A DNA stretch of 64,000 nt, taken from Exilibacterium tricleocarpae (lineage in GTDB: Bacteria > Pseudomonadota > Gammaproteobacteria > Pseudomonadales > Cellvibrionaceae). The notes beneath the pieces are model-generated. The model was given only the letters and a program-made list of their open reading frames with translations. It was not told the origin of the DNA and did not search any database. Positions 1 to 8,758 of this stretch are shown here, piece by piece. The DNA is taken from NCBI RefSeq assembly GCF_007004655.1, contig NZ_ML660091.1, forward strand, positions 307,514-371,513, in the 5' to 3' direction. The position numbers and the translations under genes are program-made. Positions within the stretch are counted from its first letter, which is position 1. Every line of letters begins with the position of its first letter.

Positions 1-364
1 CCCCGACGGTGCCCGGGATCAACGACAGGTTCTCCAGCCCCCAATAGTGAAAGTCCAGGCAGTGGCACACCACCCGGTGCCAGTTTTCACCGGCACCGAG
101 GCGCACAAACACATGTTCATCGGTTTCGGCGACAACCTCGATACCAGGCAGCCTGATACGCAATACCAACCCCGGGAAATGCTCTCCCAATACAATATTA
201 CTGCCCCCGCCCAGTACCAGCAGCGGCAGCTGCCGTTCTTTATTCCAGGCCAGCGCTTCAAGTAAGTCCTCGAGTGTATGGATGTCCGCAAAGTGGGCGG
301 CACTGGCCGGTATGGCCAGGGTGTTGTACTTTTGTAGGTCAACCTGCGGAATAATCTGTAGCAT
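1..364 (-). CDS. murB: MurB, UDP-N-acetylenolpyruvoylglucosamine reductase (N-terminal part, cut by window edge)
   Basis: The reverse strand from an ATG at 364 reads without a stop to the window edge, giving about 121 residues that begin MLQIIPQVDLQKYNTLAI. The stretch LPLLVLGGGSNIVL is the FAD-binding segment of MurB, and NLSLIPGTVG is the usual continuation. MurB reduces enolpyruvyl-UDP-GlcNAc to UDP-MurNAc with NADPH in cytoplasmic peptidoglycan synthesis. It is the last gene of the minus-strand block and lies about 50 bases after the phosphatase gene, so it is probably co-transcribed. The rest of the gene, including the C-terminal catalytic domain, lies outside the window. Confidence 0.93.
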   Translation of the reverse strand, partial: MLQIIPQVDLQKYNTLAIPASAAHFADIHTLEDLLEALAWNKERQLPLLVLGGGSNIVLGEHFPGLVLRIRLPGIEVVAETDEHVFVRLGAGENWHRVVCHCLDFHYWGLENLSLIPGTVG

Positions 365-416
365 CGTCAGCGTCGGGCCTGTTCAGGGCTGGCGTTCAGC
401 GGCGCGGCCGCCGTGT

Positions 417-905
417 TCAGGGCTCCAGGGAGAAATTACGGCGAATATCCGCCAGCAAGCCATCCGCCGCGTTTTCCACCAGATCCAGCACCAGTTCAAA
501 TCCCTTTACCCCGCCATAGTAGGGGTCCGGCACCTCGGCAAAGTCCGGGTGACTGCCGAAGTTCAGCAGCAGGTCCAGACGCCCGTCATAGGCCGCCGGG
601 CGCAGACTTTTCAGTTCGCGGAGGTTCTGCCGATCCATCGCCAGTATATAGTCAAACTGGTCAAAATCCCCGGCATCGGCCTGGCGCGCCCGCAGGCCGC
701 TCAGGTCGTAGCCGCGGGATTGAGCCGCCGCCGCTGCCCTGGAATCCGGCTCATTACCCAGGTGCCAGGCGCCGGTGCCGGCCGAGTCAACGCGGATGGC
801 ATGATCAAGCCCCGCTGCGGCCACCTTGTGCTGAAATACCCCATGGGCCGTAGGCGAGCGGCATATATTTCCAAGACAGACGAACAGAACACTCACTTTT
901 TCCAT
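417..905 (-). CDS. Low-molecular-weight protein tyrosine phosphatase
   Basis: A 162-residue protein. The P-loop CLGNICRS holds the nucleophile Cys10 and Arg16, and the C-terminal half has DPYYGG, where Asp is the general acid and the two Tyr are typical of the eukaryote-like class of LMW-PTP rather than the Wzb/Etp class. The ATG at 905 is preferred over an in-frame TTG nine bases upstream. The enzyme hydrolyses phosphotyrosine in the cytoplasm; its target is not visible here. In Pseudomonas the homologue sits between kdsB and murB; here two extra genes separate it from kdsB. Confidence 0.92.
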   Translation of the reverse strand: MEKVSVLFVCLGNICRSPTAHGVFQHKVAAAGLDHAIRVDSAGTGAWHLGNEPDSRAAAAAQSRGYDLSGLRARQADAGDFDQFDYILAMDRQNLRELKSLRPAAYDGRLDLLLNFGSHPDFAEVPDPYYGGVKGFELVLDLVENAADGLLADIRRNFSLEP

Positions 906-1033
906 TATTATCAATGACTTATGATAAATTTCGGGTGATTATACACGCCGGGGCAGGTTCTGGCGAGCACCAGAAAACGAGCCGGGCGGAACCTGTACCG
1001 CCGACTACCCTGCGTGGCCTGTGGCGGTGTTGT

Positions 1034-1462
1034 TTAGGTTTTGGCTTTGCTTGTTAGCCTGGCGATGTAGTCGTCACAGGGATTGTGATTGCGCAGGGAG
1101 TACTCGTGGGCAAAAAAGTTAGCCAGTGTATTGGTGTATCGATAGCAGATGGGGCGCCCCTGTACATAATCCTGAATGTACTTTTTGGATGGCACATTAA
1201 GCTTGATCTGGCGCTCGACTTCTTCAATCAACATCCGCTCAGAATCCACCAGTTCCAATGCTGGTGCAAACTGATGGCGAACCATTTTTTCAAGATTTTG
1301 AGCAAGCTGTCGCCAGGATTTTTCTTCGACATAGCGCTGTATTTTCACATACAGAGCCTGATCGAGCTGGCAGGGTGTTATCGAAGCGCGTAACTGTGCA
1401 TCACTGCTCTTTATTTTTTTGGGCTTCCCAGCAGTTATCGGTGTTACGTTGGTAGAAGCCAT
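1034..1462 (-). CDS. Hypothetical protein, 142 aa
   Basis: I do not recognise this family. The ORF has a strong ribosome-binding site (AAGGAG about 7 bases before the ATG), which supports it as real. The protein is basic, has no signal peptide or membrane segment, and starts with a Ser/Thr/Lys-rich tail of about 25 residues. The middle (about 35-85) is rich in charged residues and predicted helical, and the end carries several aromatic residues. It lies between the phosphatase and a sterol-desaturase-like gene, at a place where related genomes join ptp directly to kdsB, so it is probably an acquired or lineage-specific gene. Confidence 0.6.
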   Translation of the reverse strand: MASTNVTPITAGKPKKIKSSDAQLRASITPCQLDQALYVKIQRYVEEKSWRQLAQNLEKMVRHQFAPALELVDSERMLIEEVERQIKLNVPSKKYIQDYVQGRPICYRYTNTLANFFAHEYSLRNHNPCDDYIARLTSKAKT

Positions 1463-1568
1463 AAGAATCTCCTTGTTATTGGCTACTCTGAGTCGTCAAT
1501 AATTTACAACATTCACGCCGGTATTGGCGACTGGAGTAGCCAGCCTATATAGTGAATATATTGTTTAT

Positions 1569-2273
1569 CTATTTTTTGAACAGAAATATGCCTGCAATGT
1601 CGCGGCTGCTGTCAAAACCGAGACGCCCGCGCCACTCCCGGGGCACCCGCGCCGTGCCGAACAATCCGTCCCAGAATATGGGCGCATAGTTGTATCGGTG
1701 TAGCCCATATTCGTGATGCACCAGATGCATTTCCGGGAGCTGAATAAAATTCCCCAGAAACCTCAATGACTTAGGTGTCTTTATATTGCTGTGGTGAAAG
1801 CACTCGAGGCACCCCTCTATGGTCAGGGCGACGCACAGGGCCAGCGCCGATACACCCAGCAACTGGCCCAACAGTATCAGATACATCGTATTGACCAGTA
1901 TCTCTCCGGGGTGGCGAAAAAATGCTACCGGGGTTTCCATATGCGGGGGACTGTGATGCAACCGGTGGATAAACTTCCACAAAAAGCGATTGGCGTGTTT
2001 CCAGCGGTGCAGCCAGTAGTTGCCAAAGGAATAAAAAATGTAAAACACCACACCGGCTTGTATATCGGACAGGCTGTGTTCTACGACCGCAATGGGTATA
2101 TCCGCCCAGTAGTAGACCAATACCCGCAACCAGACAACGGCAAACAGGGTTATGGCGAACCACCACTGCCAGAAAAAAGGCGGTCGGATTTGTTTTCGAT
2201 TGGGAATCAGGCGCTCGAGGATGAAAAAAAAGGCAAACACCAGAGTTTGGATGATAAATAGTTGCTGTAGCAT
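1569..2273 (-). CDS. Sterol desaturase / fatty acid hydroxylase superfamily membrane protein
   Basis: A 234-residue protein with hydrophobic segments near residues 3-20, 38-58, 70-90 and 125-150. It shows the histidine clusters of the di-iron fatty acid hydroxylase superfamily: HRWKH, HRLHH, a later HH in ECFHHSN, and HLVHHEYGLH. These bind two irons and hydroxylate or desaturate a lipid in the inner membrane. The substrate cannot be told from sequence; bacterial relatives act on sterols, hopanoids, carotenoids or ornithine lipids. A GGAGAG lies shortly before the ATG. It interrupts the usual ptp-kdsB adjacency. Confidence 0.85.
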   Translation of the reverse strand: MLQQLFIIQTLVFAFFFILERLIPNRKQIRPPFFWQWWFAITLFAVVWLRVLVYYWADIPIAVVEHSLSDIQAGVVFYIFYSFGNYWLHRWKHANRFLWKFIHRLHHSPPHMETPVAFFRHPGEILVNTMYLILLGQLLGVSALALCVALTIEGCLECFHHSNIKTPKSLRFLGNFIQLPEMHLVHHEYGLHRYNYAPIFWDGLFGTARVPREWRGRLGFDSSRDIAGIFLFKK

Positions 2274-2731
2274 GATGATCTCTCCGTAATGGTATACTTT
2301 GGTCGCTCCACGAAGGTGGAGGTAATCCGACTCGCGGTATTGTCAGAATCACTGACCTGAGGTAGTGCTTGAGGTATTACCGGAAGCACTGATCAGAAGC
2401 ATTGATCAGAAGCATTGGTCAGAAGCGCTGCCAGACAGATTGTCAGGCCTATCTTCGGAAGCATTGCTTCGGGTGCGGATGAAATACCGAGAAAGATTGA
2501 AAAAGACTTAGTTCACTAGAGACACACAGAGACCAGTAGCCAGCGACAGATTCCACTCCTGACCGAGCAGCGGGGGAAGGAACCTAACCTTGAAATGCAC
2601 CTAACAGCGACATGAAACTCCCTTCACGGTCATGTCAATGCCGGTTTAACAAGGTGACAGAAAAAGATTAGGGAGAAAACCAAATGTTAACGCTATGAAA
2701 CAAATATTCATGATATAGGCGCACAAAACAT
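2274..2731. other. Intergenic region with a short tandem repeat
   Basis: The 458-base spacer between the kdsB end and the desaturase start contains no convincing ORF. It should hold the promoter of the desaturase gene and the terminator of kdsB. The visible structure is the 13-bp direct repeat listed separately. Confidence 0.6.
2388..2426. repeat. 13-bp direct repeat, three copies
   Basis: Three adjacent copies of a 13-base unit (core TGATCAGAAGC; the third copy has GGTC in place of GATC) at 2388-2400, 2401-2413 and 2414-2426, followed by degenerate continuation. The unit includes the palindrome TGATCA. It lies upstream of the desaturase gene, so a regulatory role is possible but not shown. 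Confidence 0.7.
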
Positions 2732-3490
2732 TTATGGCGCCAACAGCCGTTGAACCCGCTGTAAATCAGCCGCTGTATCTATACCCCCCGGCACACTTGC
2801 CGCTGCCAGGGCCACTTTTATTTTTTCGCCGTTCCATAGAACCCGGAGCTGTTCCAAACTCTCTGTCGCTTCCAGCGGCGCCAGCGGCCAACTGACAAAA
2901 CGGTTTAGCAGCTCGACGCGATAGGCGTAGATTCCGATATGACGCCGGGCATTGAGACTGTCGGGCAGTCGGGTCTTGTCGGCGGCGAAACCGTCGCGCG
3001 GCCAGGGTATCGGTGCGCGGCTGAAATAAAGCGCGTGTTCCTGTGCATCGGTCACCACCTTGACCACGCCGGGGTCGAGAAAATCATCCAGCCGCGTGAT
3101 GGACTCGCTCAAAGTCGCCACACTGGCGCCGTCACATCGGGCCAGAAGTCCGGCAACCTGATCGATGACCGCCGGTGGAATCAGCGGTTCATCGCCCTGT
3201 ACATTAACGACGATATCGGACGGCAAAAAATTCAACGCCTGCGCCACTTCGTACAGGCGATCGGTGCCTGAAGCGTGGGTCGCCGCAGTCATGACCGCCT
3301 CGCCGCCAAACCCCTCCACCGCGGCTTTGATTCGCTCGTCATCGGTGGCGACGATCACCCGCTCGGCAGCACATTGTTGCGCGCGCTCGTAGACATGTTG
3401 AATCATCGGCTTGCCGGCAATCTCTTTCAGCGGTTTGCCCGGCAGGCGGCTGGAGGCATAGCGGGCGGGAATCACAATATAAAATTTCAT
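2732..3490 (-). CDS. kdsB: KdsB, 3-deoxy-manno-octulosonate cytidylyltransferase
   Basis: A 252-residue cytoplasmic enzyme that activates KDO with CTP to CMP-KDO for attachment to lipid A. The N-terminal nucleotide-binding motif IPARYASSRLPGKPL, the following GKPMIQHVYERA and the central VVNVQGDEPLI are diagnostic, and the length is normal for the family. The ATG at 3490 overlaps the lpxK stop in an ATGA arrangement, so the two are translationally coupled. The small zinc-ribbon gene often found between lpxK and kdsB in gammaproteobacteria is absent here. Confidence 0.97.
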   Translation of the reverse strand: MKFYIVIPARYASSRLPGKPLKEIAGKPMIQHVYERAQQCAAERVIVATDDERIKAAVEGFGGEAVMTAATHASGTDRLYEVAQALNFLPSDIVVNVQGDEPLIPPAVIDQVAGLLARCDGASVATLSESITRLDDFLDPGVVKVVTDAQEHALYFSRAPIPWPRDGFAADKTRLPDSLNARRHIGIYAYRVELLNRFVSWPLAPLEATESLEQLRVLWNGEKIKVALAAASVPGGIDTAADLQRVQRLLAP

Positions 3491-4545
3491 CGGCGTTGAA
3501 CCTCGGTTCGATCAGTGGCGAGACGACTGCGGTGGCGGCGGATTTGTTGGTCGAATGCGAGATAGAAACGCTCGGGCAATTCGGCAGCGACTTCAAGATA
3601 CCACCAGTTATCGGACACGGTTGCCAGCTCGCGACACTTGACCGCGTCTTTCGACGTCATCAACAGCGGCTGATCAGCGGGAAACTGCAGGTCTTCAGTG
3701 CGATAGCGGTGGTGGTCGGCAAACCGGTGTTCGCTCACCGTTAGGCCGAGTTGGCGCAGCGTGTCAAAAAACCGCTCCGGGTGGCCAATACCGGCCACTG
3801 CCCTCACCTGCCGCCAGTCCCCCAAATCATTCAGCGCCCGCCGGGCGCCGCTGGCCAGGTTGCAAAAGTGGCGTGGTACCAGACGCATAGGCACCGGAGC
3901 CGCTACCAGCGGCGTCGCAATCTCACCGTTGATCACGACCCAATCCGCCGAGCGCAGCCGCGCGGGGGGTTCGCGCAGGGGGCCGGCCGGCAGACAGTGA
4001 CCATTGCCGAGACCGCGCCGGCCATCGACCACCACAATTTCAATATCGCGCGGCAGCTGATAGTGCTGCAGGCCGTCGTCACTGAGCACCAGGTCGCACG
4101 GGTAATCTGCCAGCAACCGCTTCAGGGCGGCGCGACGATCGGCGCCGACCACCACCGGACAACCGGTGGCCCGGGCGATCAACACCGGTTCATCGCCCGC
4201 CACTGCAGCGCTGGTGGAAGTCTCCACCGCCAGCGGGTAATCCCCCCCGCGACCACCGTAACCGCGGCTGATGATTCCCGGCCGCCAGCCTTCAGCCATC
4301 AATCGTTGTGCCAGAGCGATCAATAGCGGGGTTTTGCCGGTGCCGCCGAGCGTAATGTTACCCACCACCACAATGGGCACCGCCGGCGCGGGTCTCTTGT
4401 TGCGCTGTGGAGCCAGGTTTTGCAGATAGAATTTGCGCGCCCGCGCCAGGCCCCGAAACAGCCAGGATACCGGCACCAACAACCAGGTCCACCAGCGCCC
4501 CCGATACCAGGCCGACAACCAGATATTTTCAGTCTTGGCAGGCAA
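3487..4545 (-). CDS. lpxK: LpxK, tetraacyldisaccharide 4'-kinase
   Basis: A 352-residue membrane-associated kinase that phosphorylates the 4' position of tetraacyldisaccharide-1-phosphate to give lipid IVA. The hydrophobic N-terminal helix (WTWLLVPVSWLF, about residues 19-30) anchors it, and the P-loop is GNITLGGTGKTP at about 62-73. A second conserved patch, ISRGYGGR, follows. The best start is a TTG at 4545 with GGAG about 10 bases upstream; no closer ATG is in frame. It overlaps kdsB by four bases and follows exbD after about 80 bases. Confidence 0.96.
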   Translation of the reverse strand: MPAKTENIWLSAWYRGRWWTWLLVPVSWLFRGLARARKFYLQNLAPQRNKRPAPAVPIVVVGNITLGGTGKTPLLIALAQRLMAEGWRPGIISRGYGGRGGDYPLAVETSTSAAVAGDEPVLIARATGCPVVVGADRRAALKRLLADYPCDLVLSDDGLQHYQLPRDIEIVVVDGRRGLGNGHCLPAGPLREPPARLRSADWVVINGEIATPLVAAPVPMRLVPRHFCNLASGARRALNDLGDWRQVRAVAGIGHPERFFDTLRQLGLTVSEHRFADHHRYRTEDLQFPADQPLLMTSKDAVKCRELATVSDNWWYLEVAAELPERFYLAFDQQIRRHRSRLATDRTEVQRR

Positions 4546-4626
4546 AACGCGCTTAAACTCCGCCGCGCCGCACGGCGAGTCGGTGCCAGCGTCGAAACTG
4601 AGGGCGGCGGCACGGCATGGCGGCGT

Positions 4627-5049
4627 TCAGGTATCCGCTTTGGGATTGATAGTGGTGATACTCAGGTTCACAAATCCCAACTGCCCGGCGGCGTCCATCG
4701 CCGTTACCACCGCCTGGTGGGGACTGTTGGCATCGGCGGTGATGATCAGCGGCCGATCGGTTTTACCGGCGGCGGTCTCTTCCAGCGCCGCCATCAAGGT
4801 GGTCAGCTTTTTATTGATCAGACTCTGGCCGTTGACGGCATAGCTGCCGTCGGCATTGATTAAGATTTCGATCTGCTGCTTGTCATCGACCGATAACTCG
4901 CCGTTGGCTTCGGGCAGATCGATATTCAAATGGGTTTCTTTGGTAAACGTGGTGGAAACCATAAAAAAGATCAGCAACAAAAACACCACATCGATCAAGG
5001 GTGTTAAATTGACGCCTTCCTCGGTGCGCAACTGACGTTTGAATTTCAC
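4627..5049 (-). CDS. exbD: ExbD/TolR family biopolymer transport protein
   Basis: A 140-residue protein with a single N-terminal membrane helix (about residues 15-37) carrying the conserved Asp in LTPLIDVVFLLLIFF, which conducts protons in ExbD/TolR. The rest is a periplasmic domain. It starts with a GTG at 5049, 16 bases after the exbB stop. With ExbB it would use the proton-motive force to energise TonB or a TonB-like partner. No tonB gene is adjacent. The position next to lpxK and comEC matches the conserved Pseudomonas order. Confidence 0.93.
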   Translation of the reverse strand: MKFKRQLRTEEGVNLTPLIDVVFLLLIFFMVSTTFTKETHLNIDLPEANGELSVDDKQQIEILINADGSYAVNGQSLINKKLTTLMAALEETAAGKTDRPLIITADANSPHQAVVTAMDAAGQLGFVNLSITTINPKADT

Positions 5050-5065
5050 CGCAACCGCCCGCCGT

Positions 5066-5737
5066 TCAAACGGCTTTTACGTCGACGCGGCGGTCGCTGT
5101 GCAGCGCGTCTACCAGTTTGATCGCTTCCTGCTCCATGGTCACCACCAGCGTATCGACCCGGCGCTGAAAAAAACGGTGGAACATCATCGCCGGAATGGC
5201 CACGCACAGACCGGCAGCGGTGGTGATCAGCGCTTCGGAGATACCGCCGGCCAGCACTCCGGCGTTACCGGTGCCCTGTAACATAATGGCGGTGAACACC
5301 TTGATCATGCCCAACACGGTACCGAGCAGTCCGAGCAGCGGCGCGGTCGCGGCGATAGTGCCCAGGGCACCGAGGTAACGCTCCATATCGTGAATGACCT
5401 GGTTGGCCGCTTCCTGAATACTGTCTTTCATCACCTCGCGGCCGTGACGCGAGTTACTGAGCCCCGCCGCCAGTACCTTGCCCAGCTCCGAGGACTGCTT
5501 TAACTCCCGCAGCTTGTTGCCGTCCAGTTGATTGCCCTTGATCCAGCCCCACACCTGCGCCAGCAGGTGCTTGGGCGCAATTTTTTGAGGATTCAAAGTC
5601 CAGTAACGTTCAATGCTGATGGCGATAACCGCTATCGAGCACAAAATGATCGGCAACATCAACCAGCCGCCGGCCGCTAATACTTCGAACACACTCCGCT
5701 CCCATATACCCAATCTTTCAGGGGGCAACTTTAGCAT
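5066..5737 (-). CDS. exbB: ExbB/TolQ/MotA family proton channel protein
   Basis: A 223-residue protein with three membrane segments (about 20-42, 130-155, 170-190) and the MotA/TolQ/ExbB signature APLLGLLGTVLGMIKVF followed by GGISEALITTAAGL. It forms the pentameric proton channel around ExbD. The ATG at 5737 has a GGCGG element nearby. It is the first gene of the exbB-exbD-lpxK-kdsB group, with comEC about 60 bases upstream on the same strand. Confidence 0.94.
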   Translation of the reverse strand: MLKLPPERLGIWERSVFEVLAAGGWLMLPIILCSIAVIAISIERYWTLNPQKIAPKHLLAQVWGWIKGNQLDGNKLRELKQSSELGKVLAAGLSNSRHGREVMKDSIQEAANQVIHDMERYLGALGTIAATAPLLGLLGTVLGMIKVFTAIMLQGTGNAGVLAGGISEALITTAAGLCVAIPAMMFHRFFQRRVDTLVVTMEQEAIKLVDALHSDRRVDVKAV

Positions 5738-5799
5738 AATCCGCCAACCGGAAGTAAATCGGTCCTGTCACATAATTTGCCTGTCGTTATCATTGCCAC

Positions 5800-8130
5800 T
5801 CAGGGCGACTCGGCAAACCAATAGCGGCGTTGTCGCTGCCGGTAGCGGATCACCGCCGGGGCAGTGTCGGCATGCCACACGAATTCCACGGCTCCGGTCA
5901 CTGCCGTATTCAACAACACCGCACCGCCGGCACGGTAGCGCTCCACGACCGCAGCGTGGGGATGCCGGTAACGGTTACCGTAGCCGGTGCTGAAAACGAC
6001 AAACGCCGGCTGCAGCGCGTCCACCCAAGCCGGACTCGATGAGGTGTTGCTGCCATGGTGCGGCGCGACCAGTACACTCAGGGGCCCCGCCACCGACCCC
6101 GCAGCAAGCAGTTTCACCTCCGAGCGGACGCTGATGTCCCCCGGCAACAAAATACGCTGCTCTGCGTATTCCACCAGCAGTACACAGGAGCGGTCGTTGC
6201 CGGCCCCGATATTATCGGCTTCGTCCCAGGCCAGCGCCGGCGCCAGCAGGGTAAAGGTCACCGCGTCCCACTGCCAACTCGTACCGGCGCGACAGGGTGA
6301 CAGTACCGCCCCGGGCATGGGATCGGCTTCGCCGGCCAGCACCAGACCGGTCGGCACCGCCGCCACCAGTGCCCGCGCCCCGCCGCTGTGGTCGATATCG
6401 CCATGGCTGACAATCAACCGATCGATAGTGCGGATACGCCGGTGTTGTAAAAAGGGGGCGACAATATCACTGCCCGCATCAAAGCGTTCGCTGAAACGGG
6501 GGCCGGCATCGTAAACCAGGGTGCGGCCGGGGGTGGCAATCACCACCGCCAGCCCCTGCCCCACATCCAGCACGGTTATTCGCAGCGGCGGTTGATCGCC
6601 GGTCGGCGGCAGCCAGAGCGGCAGCAGACAACACAGCCCCAGCCAGCGCAGCGGCAGGTGGCGAGGTCCCAACAACAGCAGGCCGCCCGACAAGGCCAAC
6701 ATCAAAACCACCGGTCCTGTAGCCAGCGGTTGCACCGGCGGCGCCAGGGCATCGACCCAGAGCAGATAGCGCCAGACACCGTCAAAAGCAACATCGGCCG
6801 ACGCCAGTGCCGCACGACTGAGACCGGGGGCGATATCGGCGAGCAGACAGGCCGATAGCAGGGGCGGCACCACCAGCCAGGACACCAGCGGAATCGCGAC
6901 AGTGTTAGCCAGCGGTGCCAAGGGTGCTGCCGGCAACCCCAGACAACTGAGTGGCACCAGCAGTCCTACCAACACCACCCACTGCGACCACACTGTCTGC
7001 CGCAGGTAACGCCAACCGCGGCCGGTCGCCACCAACCGGCGCCCGCAAAAACCCAGCAACAAAGCCGCCACGGCACCGAACGACAGCCAGAAGCCGGCGC
7101 TGTGCGCCGCCAGCGGTGACCACAACAACACCAGTAATAATGTCAGGGAAAGAATATGAAAGATCGGCACCGGCCGGCGCCGCAACAGGCAAATATGCAC
7201 CAGTACCACCATGACCAGCGCCCGTTGCGTCGGCAGGGAAAACCCCGCCAGCGCCGCATAGACTCCGGCCAGTGACAGGGAGCTGGCCACCGACGTATAG
7301 CGCACCGCACCGGACAGCGGTCGACACAGCACCAGCACGCGACCCAGCAATCCGCCGAGCAGATAACCGAGCGTTGCCACCAGGCCGATATGCAGACCCG
7401 AGATAGCCATTAAATGTTGAGTGCCGGTGCGCCGCAACACCTGCCATTGGGTTTCACTGATAGCCTGCCGGTCACCGATGGTGAGTGCCTGCAGAAACGC
7501 CACATGGTTGAGTTGGCCGGATTCCCTGGCCAGAAAGCGGCCCAGGTGTTGCCGCCAGCGCCCCACCGACAGCGCCGTCGCGGTGCCGCTGCAGTGATTA
7601 TCGGGGCTGTCGCGCACATAACCGGTGGCGCCGATACCCTGCCCCACCAGCCAGGTGTGGTAATCGAAACCGCCGGGGTTCGACAGCCCCCGCGGCGCTT
7701 TCAGCCTGACGGTCAGCCGGCAGCGATCGCCGGTGCCCAGGGGCGGGCCGCCGAACCAGGACAGGCGGATTAATGAAGGTAGAGTGGCGGCGCTGGCGGC
7801 GTCGGGTCGCAGGAGCAACATCTGTCCTGTTTCGCGCGCCTGTGGCAGACCGACGATCTCGCCGGTAACATTGATATCGCGCCCCTGCGCAGCGGGTTGC
7901 AATTGATCCGCTAATAACAGGTACCCGCTGGCCAACCCCCAACCGAGTCCCGCGGCAAATGTCGCCAGCGCCCGCAGCAACGGCGCCAGCCACAGTACAA
8001 CCGCCAGCACAGACAAGGGTATCAGTACCCATGGCGGCGGCAGCGCCGGTAAAACACCGATCAGAGCAATACCGCCGGCAGCGGCTAGCATCAGTAACAT
8101 AATTCCGTCCCTGGAGGTGGTTACAGTCAC
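5800..8130 (-). CDS. comEC: ComEC/Rec2 family DNA internalisation channel
   Basis: A 776-residue protein with the three ComEC parts: an N-terminal DUF4131 region with membrane segments and an OB-like fold, a central competence domain with many hydrophobic helices (about 200-500), and a C-terminal metallo-beta-lactamase-like domain beginning LRITVLDVGQGLAVVI with the metal site SHGDIDHSGG. In competent bacteria ComEC carries single-stranded DNA across the inner membrane. Start is uncertain: a GTG at 8130, or an ATG ten codons later that has a better GGGACGG element. No other competence genes are in the window. Confidence 0.95.
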   Translation of the reverse strand: MTVTTSRDGIMLLMLAAAGGIALIGVLPALPPPWVLIPLSVLAVVLWLAPLLRALATFAAGLGWGLASGYLLLADQLQPAAQGRDINVTGEIVGLPQARETGQMLLLRPDAASAATLPSLIRLSWFGGPPLGTGDRCRLTVRLKAPRGLSNPGGFDYHTWLVGQGIGATGYVRDSPDNHCSGTATALSVGRWRQHLGRFLARESGQLNHVAFLQALTIGDRQAISETQWQVLRRTGTQHLMAISGLHIGLVATLGYLLGGLLGRVLVLCRPLSGAVRYTSVASSLSLAGVYAALAGFSLPTQRALVMVVLVHICLLRRRPVPIFHILSLTLLLVLLWSPLAAHSAGFWLSFGAVAALLLGFCGRRLVATGRGWRYLRQTVWSQWVVLVGLLVPLSCLGLPAAPLAPLANTVAIPLVSWLVVPPLLSACLLADIAPGLSRAALASADVAFDGVWRYLLWVDALAPPVQPLATGPVVLMLALSGGLLLLGPRHLPLRWLGLCCLLPLWLPPTGDQPPLRITVLDVGQGLAVVIATPGRTLVYDAGPRFSERFDAGSDIVAPFLQHRRIRTIDRLIVSHGDIDHSGGARALVAAVPTGLVLAGEADPMPGAVLSPCRAGTSWQWDAVTFTLLAPALAWDEADNIGAGNDRSCVLLVEYAEQRILLPGDISVRSEVKLLAAGSVAGPLSVLVAPHHGSNTSSSPAWVDALQPAFVVFSTGYGNRYRHPHAAVVERYRAGGAVLLNTAVTGAVEFVWHADTAPAVIRYRQRQRRYWFAESP

Positions 8131-8208
8131 TCATACTGCCGGGCTTTTGAGCCGGGGTCAAAAAGCCGCTATGCTGCGGGCACCGACCGCTGCACCGACG
8201 GGTCCGCT

Positions 8209-8664
8209 ATGAAACATCTGTTGATCGTCTATCACAGCCAGACCGGCAATACCGCCAGGTTGGCCGAAGCGGCGCTGGCCGGCGCCGGTGCCGAGACGGA
8301 CACTGAGACCCGGCTGTTGCGGGCCTTTGATGCCGGGCTGGACGATCTGCTCTGGTGTCACGGGCTGCTGCTCGGCACCCCGGAGAACTTCGGCTATATG
8401 AGCGGCGCGATAAAGGATTTTTTCGATCGCACCTACACCGACGCCGAACCGCTGGACCTGCAATTGCCCTACGCCCTGTTTGTCTCCGCCGGCAATGACG
8501 GGTCGGGGGCGGTGCGGGAAATGGACCGCATTCTGCGCGGCTATCCAATGAAAAAAGTGGCCGACCCGGTCATTGCCAAAGGCGATATCACCCCTGCGCA
8601 CCTGGCGGCAGCCTCGGAATTGGGGCTGACTCTCGCCGCCGGCCTGGCCTTCGGTATTTTTTGA
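8209..8664 (+). CDS. Flavodoxin-like / NADPH-dependent FMN reductase family protein
   Basis: A 151-residue protein beginning MKHLLIVYHSQTGNTARLAEA, where SQTGNT is the flavodoxin phosphate-binding loop for FMN. LLLGTPENFGYMSGAIKDFFDRTY is replaced in related proteins by the second FMN-binding loop, and this pattern suits small flavodoxin-fold reductases rather than classical electron-transfer flavodoxins. It is soluble, with no signal peptide. It runs divergently from comEC with 78 bases between, and is followed 94 bases later by an unknown helical protein on the same strand. Partner and substrate are unknown. Confidence 0.85.
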   Translation: MKHLLIVYHSQTGNTARLAEAALAGAGAETDTETRLLRAFDAGLDDLLWCHGLLLGTPENFGYMSGAIKDFFDRTYTDAEPLDLQLPYALFVSAGNDGSGAVREMDRILRGYPMKKVADPVIAKGDITPAHLAAASELGLTLAAGLAFGIF

Positions 8665-8758
8665 CGTCAGGCGCCGCCTCGCCCCCTATTTCCGGTTGCC
8701 TGGCTTCCCCGTTGGTGTAAGCTGAAAAGCCATCAGGACCTCGCTGTGGAGTCCCGTT

